This document shows positions 26,794 through 35,873 of a DNA stretch of 64,000 bases, in pieces. The notes under the pieces are model-generated. The model searched no databases. It was given only the letters and a program-made list of their open reading frames with translations, and was not told where the DNA came from. This DNA is from Hymenobacter roseosalivarius DSM 11622 (GTDB lineage: Bacteria; Bacteroidota; Bacteroidia; Cytophagales; Hymenobacteraceae). The stretch spans positions 1-64,000 of the forward strand of contig NZ_FWWW01000076.1 of assembly GCF_900176135.1 (NCBI RefSeq), in the 5' to 3' direction. The position numbers and the translations under genes were made by a program. The first letter of the stretch is position 1. Each line of letters starts with the position of its first letter.

Positions 26794-26825
26794 CTTTACC
26801 TGTTCCTGTTTTCTATTGCCTAGTG

Positions 26826-26858
26826 CCCCGGTTGCTTAGCCCCAACCGGGGTTTTTTT
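26826..26858 (+). terminator. tRNA-Cys terminator
   Basis: CCCCGGTTG and CAACCGGGG pair around an eight-base loop, followed by seven T, starting 33 bases past the tRNA. The rest of the 560-base stretch between rpsA and cphA (26859-27081) is AT-rich upstream sequence of cphA with no clear element. Confidence 0.9.
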
Positions 26859-27081
26859 GCTTTTTGCCCCCTGGCAGTTATAGCGCATTATTAGCTGGTT
26901 ATAAACTTTTCTTCTTACTTTATAGAGGTAAGCTGAGCGGTAGCTTGTGTTAACCAGTATGGTAGCAGAATCTGCTCCGGGGGGCATTCTTGCCGCTGCT
27001 ACGTGGTTTTAGTGACGCATTATCCCTATATTTCGTTTGTGCGTACAACCGCTAACTTTTGCCTTTTCGCCTCAGCTCTCT

Positions 27082-29733
27082 ATGAAAATTACCGACCTCC
27101 GCACTATGCGCGGCCCAAGCTACTGGTCCGTTAAGCACCTGAAGCTTATTGTGATGAAAGTAGACCTGGAGGAGTTGGCCAACCAGTGGTCTAATGCCAT
27201 ACCAGGTCTAGCGGGGCGGCTCACGAAATTGCTACCAGGCGTAGGCCAGCCCTGCGCTACGCCTGACTCATCCATACAGGCATACAAGCATCCTCCTTTA
27301 ACCCAAGAGCAGCTTGCTGATGGCGAGCCACTGGGCCATGTGATTCAGCACGTAGCCCTGGAACTACAACGCCTGGCCGGTATGCCCGTGTACTGGGGCA
27401 AATCGTATCCGGCAACGCAGGAAGAAGGTGTCGAGTACGTCGTATTCACCTACCAGGAAGAGCGAGCGGGCCGCGTGGCCGCTAATGCCGCGGTGGAAAT
27501 TGTGGATGCCTTATGCCACAAGCAGAAAGTAGATATAAAGCCGATTATTGCGGAATTGCATAGTATTCGGGAAGAAGAGTTTTTTGGTCCGAGCACCTAT
27601 AGTATCGTGTCGGAGGCTGTATCGCGTAAGATTCCTTATATCCGGCTCAAGAATACTTCTGTCATTCAGCTGGGCTACGGCGTGAATCAAAAGCGCATTC
27701 AGGCCACCACGTCGTCCAATACGAGCTACTTTGCTGTGGATATTGCCGGTAATAAGAATCGTACGAAGGCCATGCTGGCCGATGCGGGTATTCCAGTGCC
27801 CCAGGGTACCACGGTGTACTCACTTGACGGTCTGCGCGATGCCATTGAGGAGTTGGGCTTTCCCATCGTGACCAAGCCCCTGGATGGTAATCATGGCAAA
27901 GGAGCCAGCATCAATATTCTGGATTGGAAGGCGGCCCAGACTGGCTTTAAAGAGGCTCAGGAATACTCGCGCGCCGTCATTGTAGAGCAGTTTATCGAAG
28001 GGTTTGACCACCGGCTGCTGGTGGTGAATGGCAAGTTGGTGGCCGCGGCCAAACGTACGCCAGCCGCCGTCATTGGCGATGGTCATAGCACCATTCAGGA
28101 GCTGATAGACCAGGTAAACCTGGACCCGCGTCGGGGAGAAGGGCACGAGAAAGTGCTCACCAAAATCAAAGCCGACAAGCATACCAGTGCCATTCTCAAA
28201 GCGCGCGACCTAACACTGAAATCGGTGCTGCCGGAAGGGGAGGAGCTATTTCTAAAGAGTACGGCCAATATCAGTACGGGCGGCACGGCTACTGATGTCA
28301 CTGATTTGGTGCATCCGTATAATGTGCTGTTGGCGGAGCGAGCTGCCGGAATCATTGGCCTCGATATCTGCGGCATCGACATGCTGACTTCTGACATTGC
28401 CATTCCGCTGAATGAAACGCGCGGAGCGGTAATTGAGGTGAATGCTGCGCCTGGCTTCCGTATGCATATCTCGCCTACCAAAGGCTTGCCGCGCAACGTA
28501 GCGGCGCCCGTAGTCGATATGCTATTTCCGCGTAATTCTACTTCGCGCATTCCCATTATCGCGGTTACTGGCACCAATGGCAAAACCACCACCACACGTC
28601 TGATTGCCCACATGGTGGCGGCCCAGGGCTATAAAGTTGGCTTCACTACCACTGATGGCATTTACATTCAAGGCAACCAACTACAGAAAGGCGACTGCAC
28701 GGGTAGCCAGAGCACGGAGTTCGTGTTGCGTGACCCGACCGTAAACTATGCGGTGCTGGAAGTAGCGCGTGGTGGCATGCTGCGCTCCGGCCTGGGGTTT
28801 GACACCTGTGACATTGCCGTCGTTACCAACGTAGCCGCCGACCACTTGGGCATGCGCGATATTTATACGGTGGAGGAGATGGCTGCTGTTAAGGGCGTGC
28901 TGCCTCGTACGGTTAACAAAAGCGGCTGGGCCATCCTGAACGCCGATGACAATTTAGTATACGCCATGGGCGAACGGCTGCAATGCAAGGTCGCGTTGTT
29001 CAGCATGAACGAAAACAATCCCCGAATCCTCGACCATGTGGAGGCAGGCGGCGTAGCGGCTGTGTACGAGGAGGGCTACGTAACTATCTATCAAAACAGC
29101 TATAAGCTGCGCATCGATCGGGCGGCTGAGTTTCCGGTTACGCTGGGCGGACGAGCCGGCTTCAACATTGAAAACTGCCTGGCCGTGGCACTCACGGGCT
29201 ACGTAGCCGGCTTTGAGCGCGACGATATAAAGACGGCCTTGCGCACCTTCGTGCCGTCGGCGGCCAAGACGCCGGGCCGGATGAACGTGTTTAAGTTTCC
29301 CGATTTCGAGGTTATTGTCGATTATGCTCACAACACGGCGGGTATCGGCAAGTATGCTGAGTTCCTGAATAACACGCCGGCTACGCACAAAGTCGGGATA
29401 GTATCGGGGCTGGGCGACCGGCGCGACGAAGACACGCTAGGCTTCGCGCGCATCGCGGGGGGCATTTTTGACGAAGTTGTGTTGCGTCAGGACCGCGACC
29501 TACGCGGAAAAACGGCTGAGCAATTAAAGGAGATTATGATGCGCGGTCTGCGGCTTGATAAGTCTGAGTTGCCGATTACCTATATCGAGAATGAAGTGGA
29601 CGCTATTCGCCACGTTCTAAGCACGGCCCACGAGGGATCTGTCATCACTATTTTCACGGAAAACATCACCGCCACTATCAAACAGATAGAGGATTTCGAA
29701 GCACAGATTACGCAGGGTAGGCATAAGAGCTAA
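27082..29733 (+). CDS. cphA: Cyanophycin synthetase
   Basis: Polymerises Asp and Arg, ATP-dependently, into cyanophycin (or Lys-containing variants), a nitrogen store. The start MKITDLRTMRGPSYWSVKHL is the standard N-terminus, so I use the ATG at 27082. Domains in order: N-terminal domain (1-160), ATP-grasp domain (about 215-480) with KPLDGNHGKGASINI and NETRGAVIEVNAAPGF, then a Mur-ligase-like domain from about 490 with the P-loop VTGTNGKTTTTR and the DYAHN motif. 883 residues, full length. No cyanophycinase or isoaspartyl dipeptidase gene is adjacent, so degradation genes must be elsewhere or absent. A strong terminator follows. Confidence 0.95.
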   Translation: MKITDLRTMRGPSYWSVKHLKLIVMKVDLEELANQWSNAIPGLAGRLTKLLPGVGQPCATPDSSIQAYKHPPLTQEQLADGEPLGHVIQHVALELQRLAGMPVYWGKSYPATQEEGVEYVVFTYQEERAGRVAANAAVEIVDALCHKQKVDIKPIIAELHSIREEEFFGPSTYSIVSEAVSRKIPYIRLKNTSVIQLGYGVNQKRIQATTSSNTSYFAVDIAGNKNRTKAMLADAGIPVPQGTTVYSLDGLRDAIEELGFPIVTKPLDGNHGKGASINILDWKAAQTGFKEAQEYSRAVIVEQFIEGFDHRLLVVNGKLVAAAKRTPAAVIGDGHSTIQELIDQVNLDPRRGEGHEKVLTKIKADKHTSAILKARDLTLKSVLPEGEELFLKSTANISTGGTATDVTDLVHPYNVLLAERAAGIIGLDICGIDMLTSDIAIPLNETRGAVIEVNAAPGFRMHISPTKGLPRNVAAPVVDMLFPRNSTSRIPIIAVTGTNGKTTTTRLIAHMVAAQGYKVGFTTTDGIYIQGNQLQKGDCTGSQSTEFVLRDPTVNYAVLEVARGGMLRSGLGFDTCDIAVVTNVAADHLGMRDIYTVEEMAAVKGVLPRTVNKSGWAILNADDNLVYAMGERLQCKVALFSMNENNPRILDHVEAGGVAAVYEEGYVTIYQNSYKLRIDRAAEFPVTLGGRAGFNIENCLAVALTGYVAGFERDDIKTALRTFVPSAAKTPGRMNVFKFPDFEVIVDYAHNTAGIGKYAEFLNNTPATHKVGIVSGLGDRRDEDTLGFARIAGGIFDEVVLRQDRDLRGKTAEQLKEIMMRGLRLDKSELPITYIENEVDAIRHVLSTAHEGSVITIFTENITATIKQIEDFEAQITQGRHKS

Positions 29734-29751
29734 TGCCTCGTTAACTAATGT

Positions 29752-29786
29752 AAAAAAGCCCCCCAGATATTTCTGGGGGGCTTTTT
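29752..29786. terminator. Bidirectional terminator after cphA
   Basis: AAAAAAGCCCCCCAGA-TATT-TCTGGGGGGCTTTTT: a perfect inverted pair of the GGGGGGC word with A and T tails. It separates cphA from the convergent coiled-coil gene. Confidence 0.95.
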
Positions 29787-29809
29787 CGTAATAAAGAATG
29801 ACCTCTGAC

Positions 29810-30757
29810 CTACTTCAGGGTGAAAGTCGATTTGCCGATCATCACGCCGCCTTCATACAGCTCAACGGTGTGAAGACCAGTTTTATAGGCTGCACCTTTC
29901 GCGTACACGAACTGCACGGGCTGGCGGGTGTTGTCGTACACGATATCCTGCTTGGCCGTGTAGAAGGCTTCTGAGCCATCGATCATGAACGTGCCGCCGC
30001 CAGTGCTCAAGTTATACAGGGCAGAGCCATCGGGCTCCACGAGGCGCATCATAATCTGCTTGGTTTCTTTCGGCGATACGTCGTTGCGGGCAAGGTTGAA
30101 GGTGACCTTGATTTTCTCCACGCGCTTAGCCTTAAACTCGTTGTCGTCGTCATCTTTCTCCTTATTACGACCGTTAATCACGTTTATCCGAATATTATCG
30201 GCTTGCAGGAGCGAGGCCACAGCTACCTTTTCTGACAGCTCCTGGTTGGTACGAGCGATGGTCGAAATGGTGTCGGTGAGCTTGTTCTGACGCTCTTTCA
30301 GCGTGGTAGTCTCAGTGTAGAGTACCTCATTGTCAGCTTTGAGCTGCGCAATCTCCTCGTCCTTCTTACGAAGCTGCTGTTCCAGGTTGGTCGCCCGGTT
30401 GCGGAAGCGAGCTTGCTCAGCCAGCGAGAAGCTGCCCTTGCGGAAGCCGCGAAGCTTGAGCAAATCAGAGTTGATAGTAGCAATGCGGGCTTCTAACGAG
30501 TCATTGGCGAGGCCCATTGCCTGTACTTCCTGACTTTGGCGCTCAAAATCAGCTTTGAGGGTTTCGTACTGTTTAATTTGCTCTTCGAGCCGTACATCCT
30601 TCGCTTTCACCTCAGCTGTGAGCTGCTCATTTTGCTTGCCTTTCTGGTTGTTCATGTAGAAAAGCAGGGCATTAATACCGGCCAGAACCAGAAATAGAGC
30701 CACTATTAGCAAAAGACGGCTCTTGTTTTTAGGCTCCGTGTTTTCGTTTTGTTCCAT
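29810..30757 (-). CDS. Membrane-anchored coiled-coil protein, conserved hypothetical
   Basis: 315 residues. A short charged N-terminus and one helix (about 15-34, LLLIVALFLVLAGINALLFY) are followed by a long coiled coil to about residue 180, with heptads rich in Glu, Lys, Gln and Leu. A basic/acidic spacer (NGRNKEKDDDDNEFKAKRVE) leads to a C-terminal beta domain of about 110 residues ending in VELYEGGVMIGKSTFTLK. The architecture suggests an inner-membrane protein whose periplasmic coil presents a beta-sandwich head. I know similar Bacteroidota proteins but no established function. Single gene, convergent with cphA. Confidence 0.8.
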   Translation of the reverse strand: MEQNENTEPKNKSRLLLIVALFLVLAGINALLFYMNNQKGKQNEQLTAEVKAKDVRLEEQIKQYETLKADFERQSQEVQAMGLANDSLEARIATINSDLLKLRGFRKGSFSLAEQARFRNRATNLEQQLRKKDEEIAQLKADNEVLYTETTTLKERQNKLTDTISTIARTNQELSEKVAVASLLQADNIRINVINGRNKEKDDDDNEFKAKRVEKIKVTFNLARNDVSPKETKQIMMRLVEPDGSALYNLSTGGGTFMIDGSEAFYTAKQDIVYDNTRQPVQFVYAKGAAYKTGLHTVELYEGGVMIGKSTFTLK

Positions 30758-30888
30758 TGAGGAAGGGGATTGGTTAATTAATGTGGAAGTACGCGGCTAG
30801 TTAGGACGGTACGCTACCTTTACGCACAAAAATAAAGGACTTACCCATGTGGGCAAGTTTCGGCACTAAATACTCCACTTAAGCCAAT

Positions 30889-31488
30889 ATGGATTTGCTG
30901 CTTGATGAGACCTATTGGCGAACCCGCTACACCACTGGCCAGACCGGCTGGGATGTGGGAGCCATAACGCCACCGCTACAGGATTATTTTAAGCAGCTCG
31001 GCCAACCTGATGATCGGCGCATTCTCATTCCAGGCGCGGGGCGGGCTTATGAGGCCGAATACCTGCACAACCGGGGCTTCACTAATGTCATTGTGGCCGA
31101 TGTCGCGCCCGAGGCATTAGAAGCTCTGCACCAGCGCGTACCTGGCTTTCCTGGGGGACATTTAGTGCAACAGGATTTCTTTACGCTGCCCGCTGTGCCA
31201 CCTTACAATTTAATTATAGAGCAGACGTTTTTTTGCGCGCTGCCCCGCCCGCTTCGTTCTGACTATGCTCAGCAGTGCGCGCGTTTATTGCGGCCGGGGG
31301 GCAAATTAGTGGGCTTGCTCTTCGAGACGGATTTCGGTCTCTCACCCGAACCACCGTTCGGCGGCACCCACGCCGAGTACCGAGCGTACTTTGAGCCGTA
31401 TTTTGAGTTCATCCATTTTGATACTGCCTACAACTCTGTCCGGCCTCGCCAAGGTAGGGAGTTGTTTATTTGTCTGGAAAAGAAGTAA
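30889..31488 (+). CDS. TPMT-family SAM-dependent methyltransferase
   Basis: 199 residues of the thiopurine S-methyltransferase family, class I Rossmann fold. Visible motifs: the N-terminal YWRTRYTTGQTGWDVG, the SAM loop ILIPGAGRAYEAEYL, VADVAPEAL, and GGKLVGLLFETDFG. In bacteria these enzymes methylate sulfur, selenium or tellurium compounds or halides; the exact acceptor here is unknown. A -7-like TACCTTTA lies upstream at about 30810. A GAGCTTCGCTGTCCTTCGG repeat fragment follows the stop. Confidence 0.85.
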   Translation: MDLLLDETYWRTRYTTGQTGWDVGAITPPLQDYFKQLGQPDDRRILIPGAGRAYEAEYLHNRGFTNVIVADVAPEALEALHQRVPGFPGGHLVQQDFFTLPAVPPYNLIIEQTFFCALPRPLRSDYAQQCARLLRPGGKLVGLLFETDFGLSPEPPFGGTHAEYRAYFEPYFEFIHFDTAYNSVRPRQGRELFICLEKK

Positions 31489-31496
31489 CATCAAAT

Positions 31497-31530
31497 TAGA
31501 GCTTCGCTGTCCTTCGGTTGGTATTAACCC
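31497..31530 (+). repeat. Fragment of a dispersed repeat (GCTTCGCTGTCCTTCGG)
   Basis: TTAGAGCTTCGCTGTCCTTCGG at this site shares its core with 45799-45826 and, in reverse complement, with 47432-47458. At those two sites the word is extended by GTCAAC/GTTGAC. It starts nine bases after the methyltransferase stop. Confidence 0.55.
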
Positions 31531-31538
31531 TGCGTTTT

Positions 31539-32363
31539 ATGTTTGACTCTCTCGCCAACGCGCTGCCCCATTTTCGCAACACCAACTCCGGTCAGTTTTT
31601 TCTGATGGCTGGACCCTGCGTAATTGAGGGTGAAGACATGGCCTTGCGCATCGCCGAGCGCGTGCGCCAACTCACGGATAAGCTGCAAATTCCCTACATC
31701 TTCAAGGGTTCTTACCGCAAGGCCAACCGTTCCCGCCTTGATTCCTATACCGGTATCGGCGACGAAACGGCCCTGCGCATTCTGCAAAAAGTAGGACGCG
31801 AAATCGGGGTGCCCACCGTTACGGATATCCATGAGTCTGGCGAAGCTGCCTTGGTGGCCGAGTACGTCGATGTGCTTCAGATACCCGCCTTCCTGTGCCG
31901 CCAGACTGATCTGCTACTAGCGGCAGCCAAAACCGGTAAGGTGGTTAATATCAAAAAGGGCCAGTTCCTCTCGGGCGAGGCCATGCAGTTCGCGGTCGAT
32001 AAAGTGCGCCAGTCGGGCAATGAGCATGTGATTCTCACCGATCGGGGCAACTCTTTTGGCTACGCCGATTTGGTAGTAGACTTCCGTAATCTGCCCGTGA
32101 TGCAGCGCTTCGACGTGCCCGTGGTGATGGACGTAACGCACTCCCTGCAACAGCCCAACCAAGCCAGCGGTGTCACGGGTGGTCAGCCGGCCCTCATTGA
32201 GACTATTGCCAAAGCCGCTATTGCCGTCGGTGCTGATGGGTTGTTTATCGAAACGCATCCTACGCCCGCCACTGCCAAGTCGGATGGCGCTAACATGCTG
32301 CCGCTAGATCAGTTGGAGGCATTGCTGGTGAAGCTTACGCGGGTTCGGGAAGCAATACGGTAA
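31539..32363 (+). CDS. kdsA: 3-deoxy-8-phosphooctulonate synthase
   Basis: Condenses phosphoenolpyruvate and arabinose 5-phosphate to Kdo-8-phosphate for lipid A/LPS inner core. Motifs: FLMAGPCVIEGEDMAL, IFKGSYRKANRSRLDSYTG, LQIPAFLCRQTDLL, KKGQFLSG, DRGNSFGY and VMDVTHSLQQPN, all diagnostic of KdsA rather than DAHP synthase. The ATG at 31539 (MFDSLANALP) is preferred over an upstream in-frame start. 274 residues, normal. It confirms an LPS-bearing organism. The convergent methyltransferase stop is only two bases away. Confidence 0.96.
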   Translation: MFDSLANALPHFRNTNSGQFFLMAGPCVIEGEDMALRIAERVRQLTDKLQIPYIFKGSYRKANRSRLDSYTGIGDETALRILQKVGREIGVPTVTDIHESGEAALVAEYVDVLQIPAFLCRQTDLLLAAAKTGKVVNIKKGQFLSGEAMQFAVDKVRQSGNEHVILTDRGNSFGYADLVVDFRNLPVMQRFDVPVVMDVTHSLQQPNQASGVTGGQPALIETIAKAAIAVGADGLFIETHPTPATAKSDGANMLPLDQLEALLVKLTRVREAIR

Positions 32364-32365
32364 TT

Positions 32366-33196
32366 CTACGCAGACAATCGTTGGACCCGGTCTAGCAGCT
32401 GATCGAACACATTATCGAAGCGAAGCGAGAAATGCTGCTTCGGCTGATTCTTCCTGAAAAACACCAAGCCCATAAAAAACGCATCCACGGTCAGCATTAC
32501 GTCCGGGTGTGCTTTAATTGTTTGCCAGGCGCGGTCCATTTCCGCTGACCAATGAATGTCGTCAAAAATGAATACGCTTTGATCAGTGCGGCAAGTGAGG
32601 CACTGCTCGAAATAGCGAACAGTAGGTTCGTAGCGGTGGTTGCCGTCGAAAAAAGCAAAATCTACGGGCACAGTTAGCGCCGCTAAAGTAGGAGCAAGCG
32701 TATCATCAAGGTTGCCTTCGATAAGCGCTATGTTGCGCAAACCCAAGCTGCTAAACGTCTCGCGGGCCACGGCAGCGGTGGCCGGACAACCCTCAAACGT
32801 AATAACCTGGCTGTGGCTATTTGGAGTAGCAAGGTAGGCAGTAGTCAGACCCAACGATGTGCCTAGTTCCAGCACCGTGCGCGGCTGAAAATGATTGACT
32901 AACCGAAACAGAAGCTGCCCGAGCTGCCGCGGCTTGGTGGCGGTGCGGGCAATGTGGCGCACGCGGCGCTGCCGGCCGGCGCCCGTATGGGAGCCGGCCC
33001 CAAAGTCAGTTACCGTTATGGTTTGCTCGCTAGCCAGCAATTCGGTGCGGCGGTGCTCTATGGCTTCGTAGGGAGCAAAGAAGCCGGTGTGGCGCACTAC
33101 ATCATTGTAGAGCGCAAAAACGAACGGGGAATGCAGCCCATGTGCATTCCCCGAGCGGAGCAAAAATCGGATGTAACTGAATGCTTGGTGAAGCAA
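32366..33196 (-). CDS. Class I SAM-dependent methyltransferase (O-methyltransferase-like)
   Basis: 276 residues. The N-terminus (HGLHSPFVFALYNDVV) is characteristic of a Bacteroidota family. The SAM-binding site is VLELGTSLGLTTAYLA, followed by VITFEGCP, IEGNLDD, and FAFFDGNHRYEPTVRYFE, as in the catechol O-methyltransferase-like Methyltransf_24 group. Acceptor unknown. The start is a TTG at 33196; I see no in-frame ATG upstream before the reading frame leaves the family pattern, so the exact start is uncertain. It ends within two bases of kdsA without a terminator between them. Confidence 0.82.
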   Translation of the reverse strand: MLHQAFSYIRFLLRSGNAHGLHSPFVFALYNDVVRHTGFFAPYEAIEHRRTELLASEQTITVTDFGAGSHTGAGRQRRVRHIARTATKPRQLGQLLFRLVNHFQPRTVLELGTSLGLTTAYLATPNSHSQVITFEGCPATAAVARETFSSLGLRNIALIEGNLDDTLAPTLAALTVPVDFAFFDGNHRYEPTVRYFEQCLTCRTDQSVFIFDDIHWSAEMDRAWQTIKAHPDVMLTVDAFFMGLVFFRKNQPKQHFSLRFDNVFDQLLDRVQRLSA

Positions 33197-33254
33197 GTAC
33201 TTAGCGTTGCGGATTGAAAGAGGTGAGTTAGAAGGTCAAACTCACAACTCGCCG

Positions 33255-33641
33255 CTAATTTAGGCGATATGGTACAACCAGCGTGAATTCCGGAATTTCA
33301 ACCGTGAATTCCCGGCCGTCGGCGAGGCGCTCCATCTGATAAGTGCCACGCATCTTGCCCAGGCCCGTCTTCAGATTACATCCCGATACGTACTGGTGGG
33401 CCTCATTGGGCTCCAATACAGGCTGCTGGCCTACCACACCCTCGCCTTCCACTTCGCGGACAACGCCGTTAGCATCGTAAATGTACCAATGACGGCGAAG
33501 CAGCTTCACGGTATACTCGCTGTTGTTGCGAATATCGATTTTATAAGCAAACACGTAATGTTCCTGGCCGGGGCTGGAATAATCGGGCAAATAGTTGGTC
33601 GTAACACTAACGGTCACTCCCTGCGTAGTGGTAGTATTCAT
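33255..33641 (-). CDS. apaG: ApaG family protein
   Basis: 128-residue beta-sandwich protein. Motifs: VTVSVTTNYLPDYS, the YVFAYKIDIRNNS strand, LLRRHWYIYDANG, VVGQQPVLEPNE, YVSGCNLKTGLGKMRGTY and FTLVVPYRLN, all as in ApaG/CorD. Its role is still debated (linked to Co2+ efflux and to Ap4A metabolism in enterobacteria). Single gene here, divergent from ung with about 107 bases between starts. Confidence 0.95.
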   Translation of the reverse strand: MNTTTTQGVTVSVTTNYLPDYSSPGQEHYVFAYKIDIRNNSEYTVKLLRRHWYIYDANGVVREVEGEGVVGQQPVLEPNEAHQYVSGCNLKTGLGKMRGTYQMERLADGREFTVEIPEFTLVVPYRLN

Positions 33642-33748
33642 GGCGCCTGTGCGGTTCGGTGGATAACTAACAGCCGTTCTCGGAATTTGGTTTATCTACG
33701 CAAGCTACCTGCAGAAAGGCTTGCCGAACCCGTAAAAAACTTTTCCCT

Positions 33749-34414
33749 ATGTCCATAAAGATAGAAGAAAGCTGGCGCAAAGTACTAAAAGACGAATTTG
33801 AAAAGCCCTATTTCCAGCATCTTACCGCTTTCGTGCGCGGCGAGTACGCCACGGCCACGGTGTATCCGCCTGGGGGGCAAATTTTTCATGCCTTCGAGGC
33901 CTGTCCCTTCGATAAAACCAAGATCGTCATTCTGGGTCAGGACCCTTATCACGGTCGCGGGCAGGCGCATGGTTTAGCGTTTTCGGTGGCCGAAGGAGTC
34001 CGCACACCGCCCTCCCTGCAAAACGTTTTTAAGGAGCTACAGGCCGATCTGCCGGAAACTCCGCCCGCTCCGAATGGCAATTTAGACCGCTGGGCGGAGC
34101 AAGGCGTGCTTTTACTTAACGCCACGCTTACCGTTCGCGCCGCGGAGCCAGCCTCGCATCAAAAAAAGGGCTGGGAGCAGTTCACCGATACCGTTATTCA
34201 GCGCGTCTCGGAGCAGAAAGAGTACGTTGTGTTTATTCTTTGGGGGGCTTCTGCTCAAAAGAAGGTGGAGCTGATTGACGAAAAGAAACACCTAGTGCTG
34301 AAAGCGGCGCATCCTTCGCCCTACGCCGCCGACCGTGGCTTCTTTGGCTCCCGGCCCTTCAGTAAAACCAATGAATACCTGCGCCAGCACGGCTTAGAGC
34401 CGATTAAGTGGTGA
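33749..34414 (+). CDS. ung: Uracil-DNA glycosylase
   Basis: Removes uracil from DNA as the first step of base excision repair. The catalytic motif GQDPYHG has Asp65 and the second motif [18 protein letters not shown] carries His188. The LLLNATLTV segment is standard. 221 residues, complete. Its stop codon TGA is immediately followed by the first base of a 33-bp inverted-repeat arm shared with the convergent lepB gene. Confidence 0.97.
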   Translation: MSIKIEESWRKVLKDEFEKPYFQHLTAFVRGEYATATVYPPGGQIFHAFEACPFDKTKIVILGQDPYHGRGQAHGLAFSVAEGVRTPPSLQNVFKELQADLPETPPAPNGNLDRWAEQGVLLLNATLTVRAAEPASHQKKGWEQFTDTVIQRVSEQKEYVVFILWGASAQKKVELIDEKKHLVLKAAHPSPYAADRGFFGSRPFSKTNEYLRQHGLEPIKW

Positions 34415-34563
34415 ATCGCAGATTTTGCAGATTAAAGTGATTCCGCTGATTTGAACGGCTCCCTTTCTAGAAAAAAGCCCCCCAAATTATTTGGGGGCTT
34501 TTTCTAGTGAACGTGTGTACCATCTAAAGCAGCGGAATCACTTTAATCTGCAAAATCTGCGAT
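34415..34563. repeat. Perfect 33-bp inverted repeat flush with two stop codons
   Basis: Left arm 34415-34447 (ATCGCAGATTTTGCAGATTA and on) begins at the base after the ung TGA. Right arm 34531-34563 is its exact complement and ends at the base before the lepB TAA (read on the minus strand). A 83-base centre holds an intrinsic terminator. A diverged single arm is found at 20589. Confidence 0.93.
34471..34503. terminator. Bidirectional terminator between ung and lepB
   Basis: AAAAAAGCCCCCCAAAT-TATTTGGGGGCTTTTT-type hairpin with A and T tails, nested in the centre of the 33-bp inverted repeat. It serves both convergent genes. Confidence 0.92.
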
Positions 34564-35724
34564 TTAGTGAATCACATTAAATAAGCGGCTCCAGCGGATT
34601 TTGCTAAAGAAGTCAGCATATGGATCTACCGATAGCCAAATCAGAACGGCCTTGCCCACGATATGATCTTCGGGTACAAAGCCCCAATAGCGCGAGTCGA
34701 GCGAGTTGTGGCGGTTGTCGCCCATCATGAAGTAGTAGTTTTGCTTGAAGGTGTAGCTAGTAATGGGCTTGCCATTTTGCTGCAACACACCATTAGCATA
34801 CGTTACGCCTTCGTTGCGCTCGTAGCGCATGATGATCTTCTGATAAATAGCCGTGTTTTGGGGTGTTAGCGCTACTGTCTGGCCCTTCTTCGGAATTTGC
34901 AGCGGACCATAATTATCCCGGTTCCAGGGGAAAGCGGCTGTGGGCGAACTGTGCGGGTAGTCAGGATTGTTCGGGAAAACTTCCGCTTCGGCCTGGCCTG
35001 GCTGTGCTACTTCTTCCACCACGCCCTTAATAAAGGGCTGTTGCTTGAAATAAGCGGCAATAGTGGAGGTAGTATTCACCACGTAAGCAGGTCCCATGGC
35101 CGTAGTCTGTGCTTGGGGCACGCCGTTGGGCGTGTTGGAGTCCGTTACGCCTAAATCCTGAAACACTTTATCACGCACAGGGTCAGCTACTTGTAAATAG
35201 TAGCTGGACTGCATTTGCGGTGGGTTCGCCACTGGCTGCCCGTTGATATACACCTGCGTCTTCTTAATTTCCAATACATCGCCGGCCACGGCTACGCAAC
35301 GCTTGATATAATTGGTGCGCAGATCGGCGGGGTGCTCGCTTTCAAAGGGAATATTAAAGACCACGACATCGCCGCGCGTTATTTCTGAAAAACCAGGTAA
35401 GCGGTAGGAGGGAAGCTGAATCGCATCGGAGTAGCTCTTGATATTTGTGCCCCAGATGGTCTGGTGGGTGAGCGGTACCTGCAAAGGCGTTTGGGGCGTG
35501 CGCGGTCCGTAGTGCAGCTTGCTCACAAACAGATAATCGCCGACCAGCAGGGAGCTTTCCATGGAAGGCGTTGGGATGGTGTACGCCTCAAACGTAGCCC
35601 AGCGAATAAGCGAGGCCACCACCACGGCAAAGAGAATGGCGTCGCCCCACTCCCGCAAAAAGCTCTTGGGCTTCTTTGGTGCTACTTCGGTAGTGGAGGT
35701 TTTCTCCCAGAATTTTACGGCCAT
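34564..35724 (-). CDS. lepB: Signal peptidase I
   Basis: Membrane serine protease that removes Sec signal peptides. One N-terminal helix (about 29-45) precedes the catalytic serine in TIPTPSMESSLL (Ser54). The lysine-containing box is NYIKRCVAVAGD, and the C-terminal box is YYFMMGDNRHNSLDSRYWG. At about 387 residues it has the long insert between boxes common in Bacteroidota. The ATG at 35724 (MAVKFWEKT) is preferred over one 17 codons upstream. It follows dapB with a 149-base gap in the conserved parA-parB-DUF5683-dapB-lepB order. Confidence 0.95.
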   Translation of the reverse strand: MAVKFWEKTSTTEVAPKKPKSFLREWGDAILFAVVVASLIRWATFEAYTIPTPSMESSLLVGDYLFVSKLHYGPRTPQTPLQVPLTHQTIWGTNIKSYSDAIQLPSYRLPGFSEITRGDVVVFNIPFESEHPADLRTNYIKRCVAVAGDVLEIKKTQVYINGQPVANPPQMQSSYYLQVADPVRDKVFQDLGVTDSNTPNGVPQAQTTAMGPAYVVNTTSTIAAYFKQQPFIKGVVEEVAQPGQAEAEVFPNNPDYPHSSPTAAFPWNRDNYGPLQIPKKGQTVALTPQNTAIYQKIIMRYERNEGVTYANGVLQQNGKPITSYTFKQNYYFMMGDNRHNSLDSRYWGFVPEDHIVGKAVLIWLSVDPYADFFSKIRWSRLFNVIH

Positions 35725-35873
35725 ATAGCAATATGAAAACGGGCAGCGGGCTGCCCAGGCAAAGCAAGGATACAATTGAAGGGTTAAATATCCGAATTAA
35801 TGCAGCAATGTGCTCTGTAGAGGTCGGACGCCGGACAATTTGCTAGTAACTCCTAATGCAACCCGGTGCGTTC

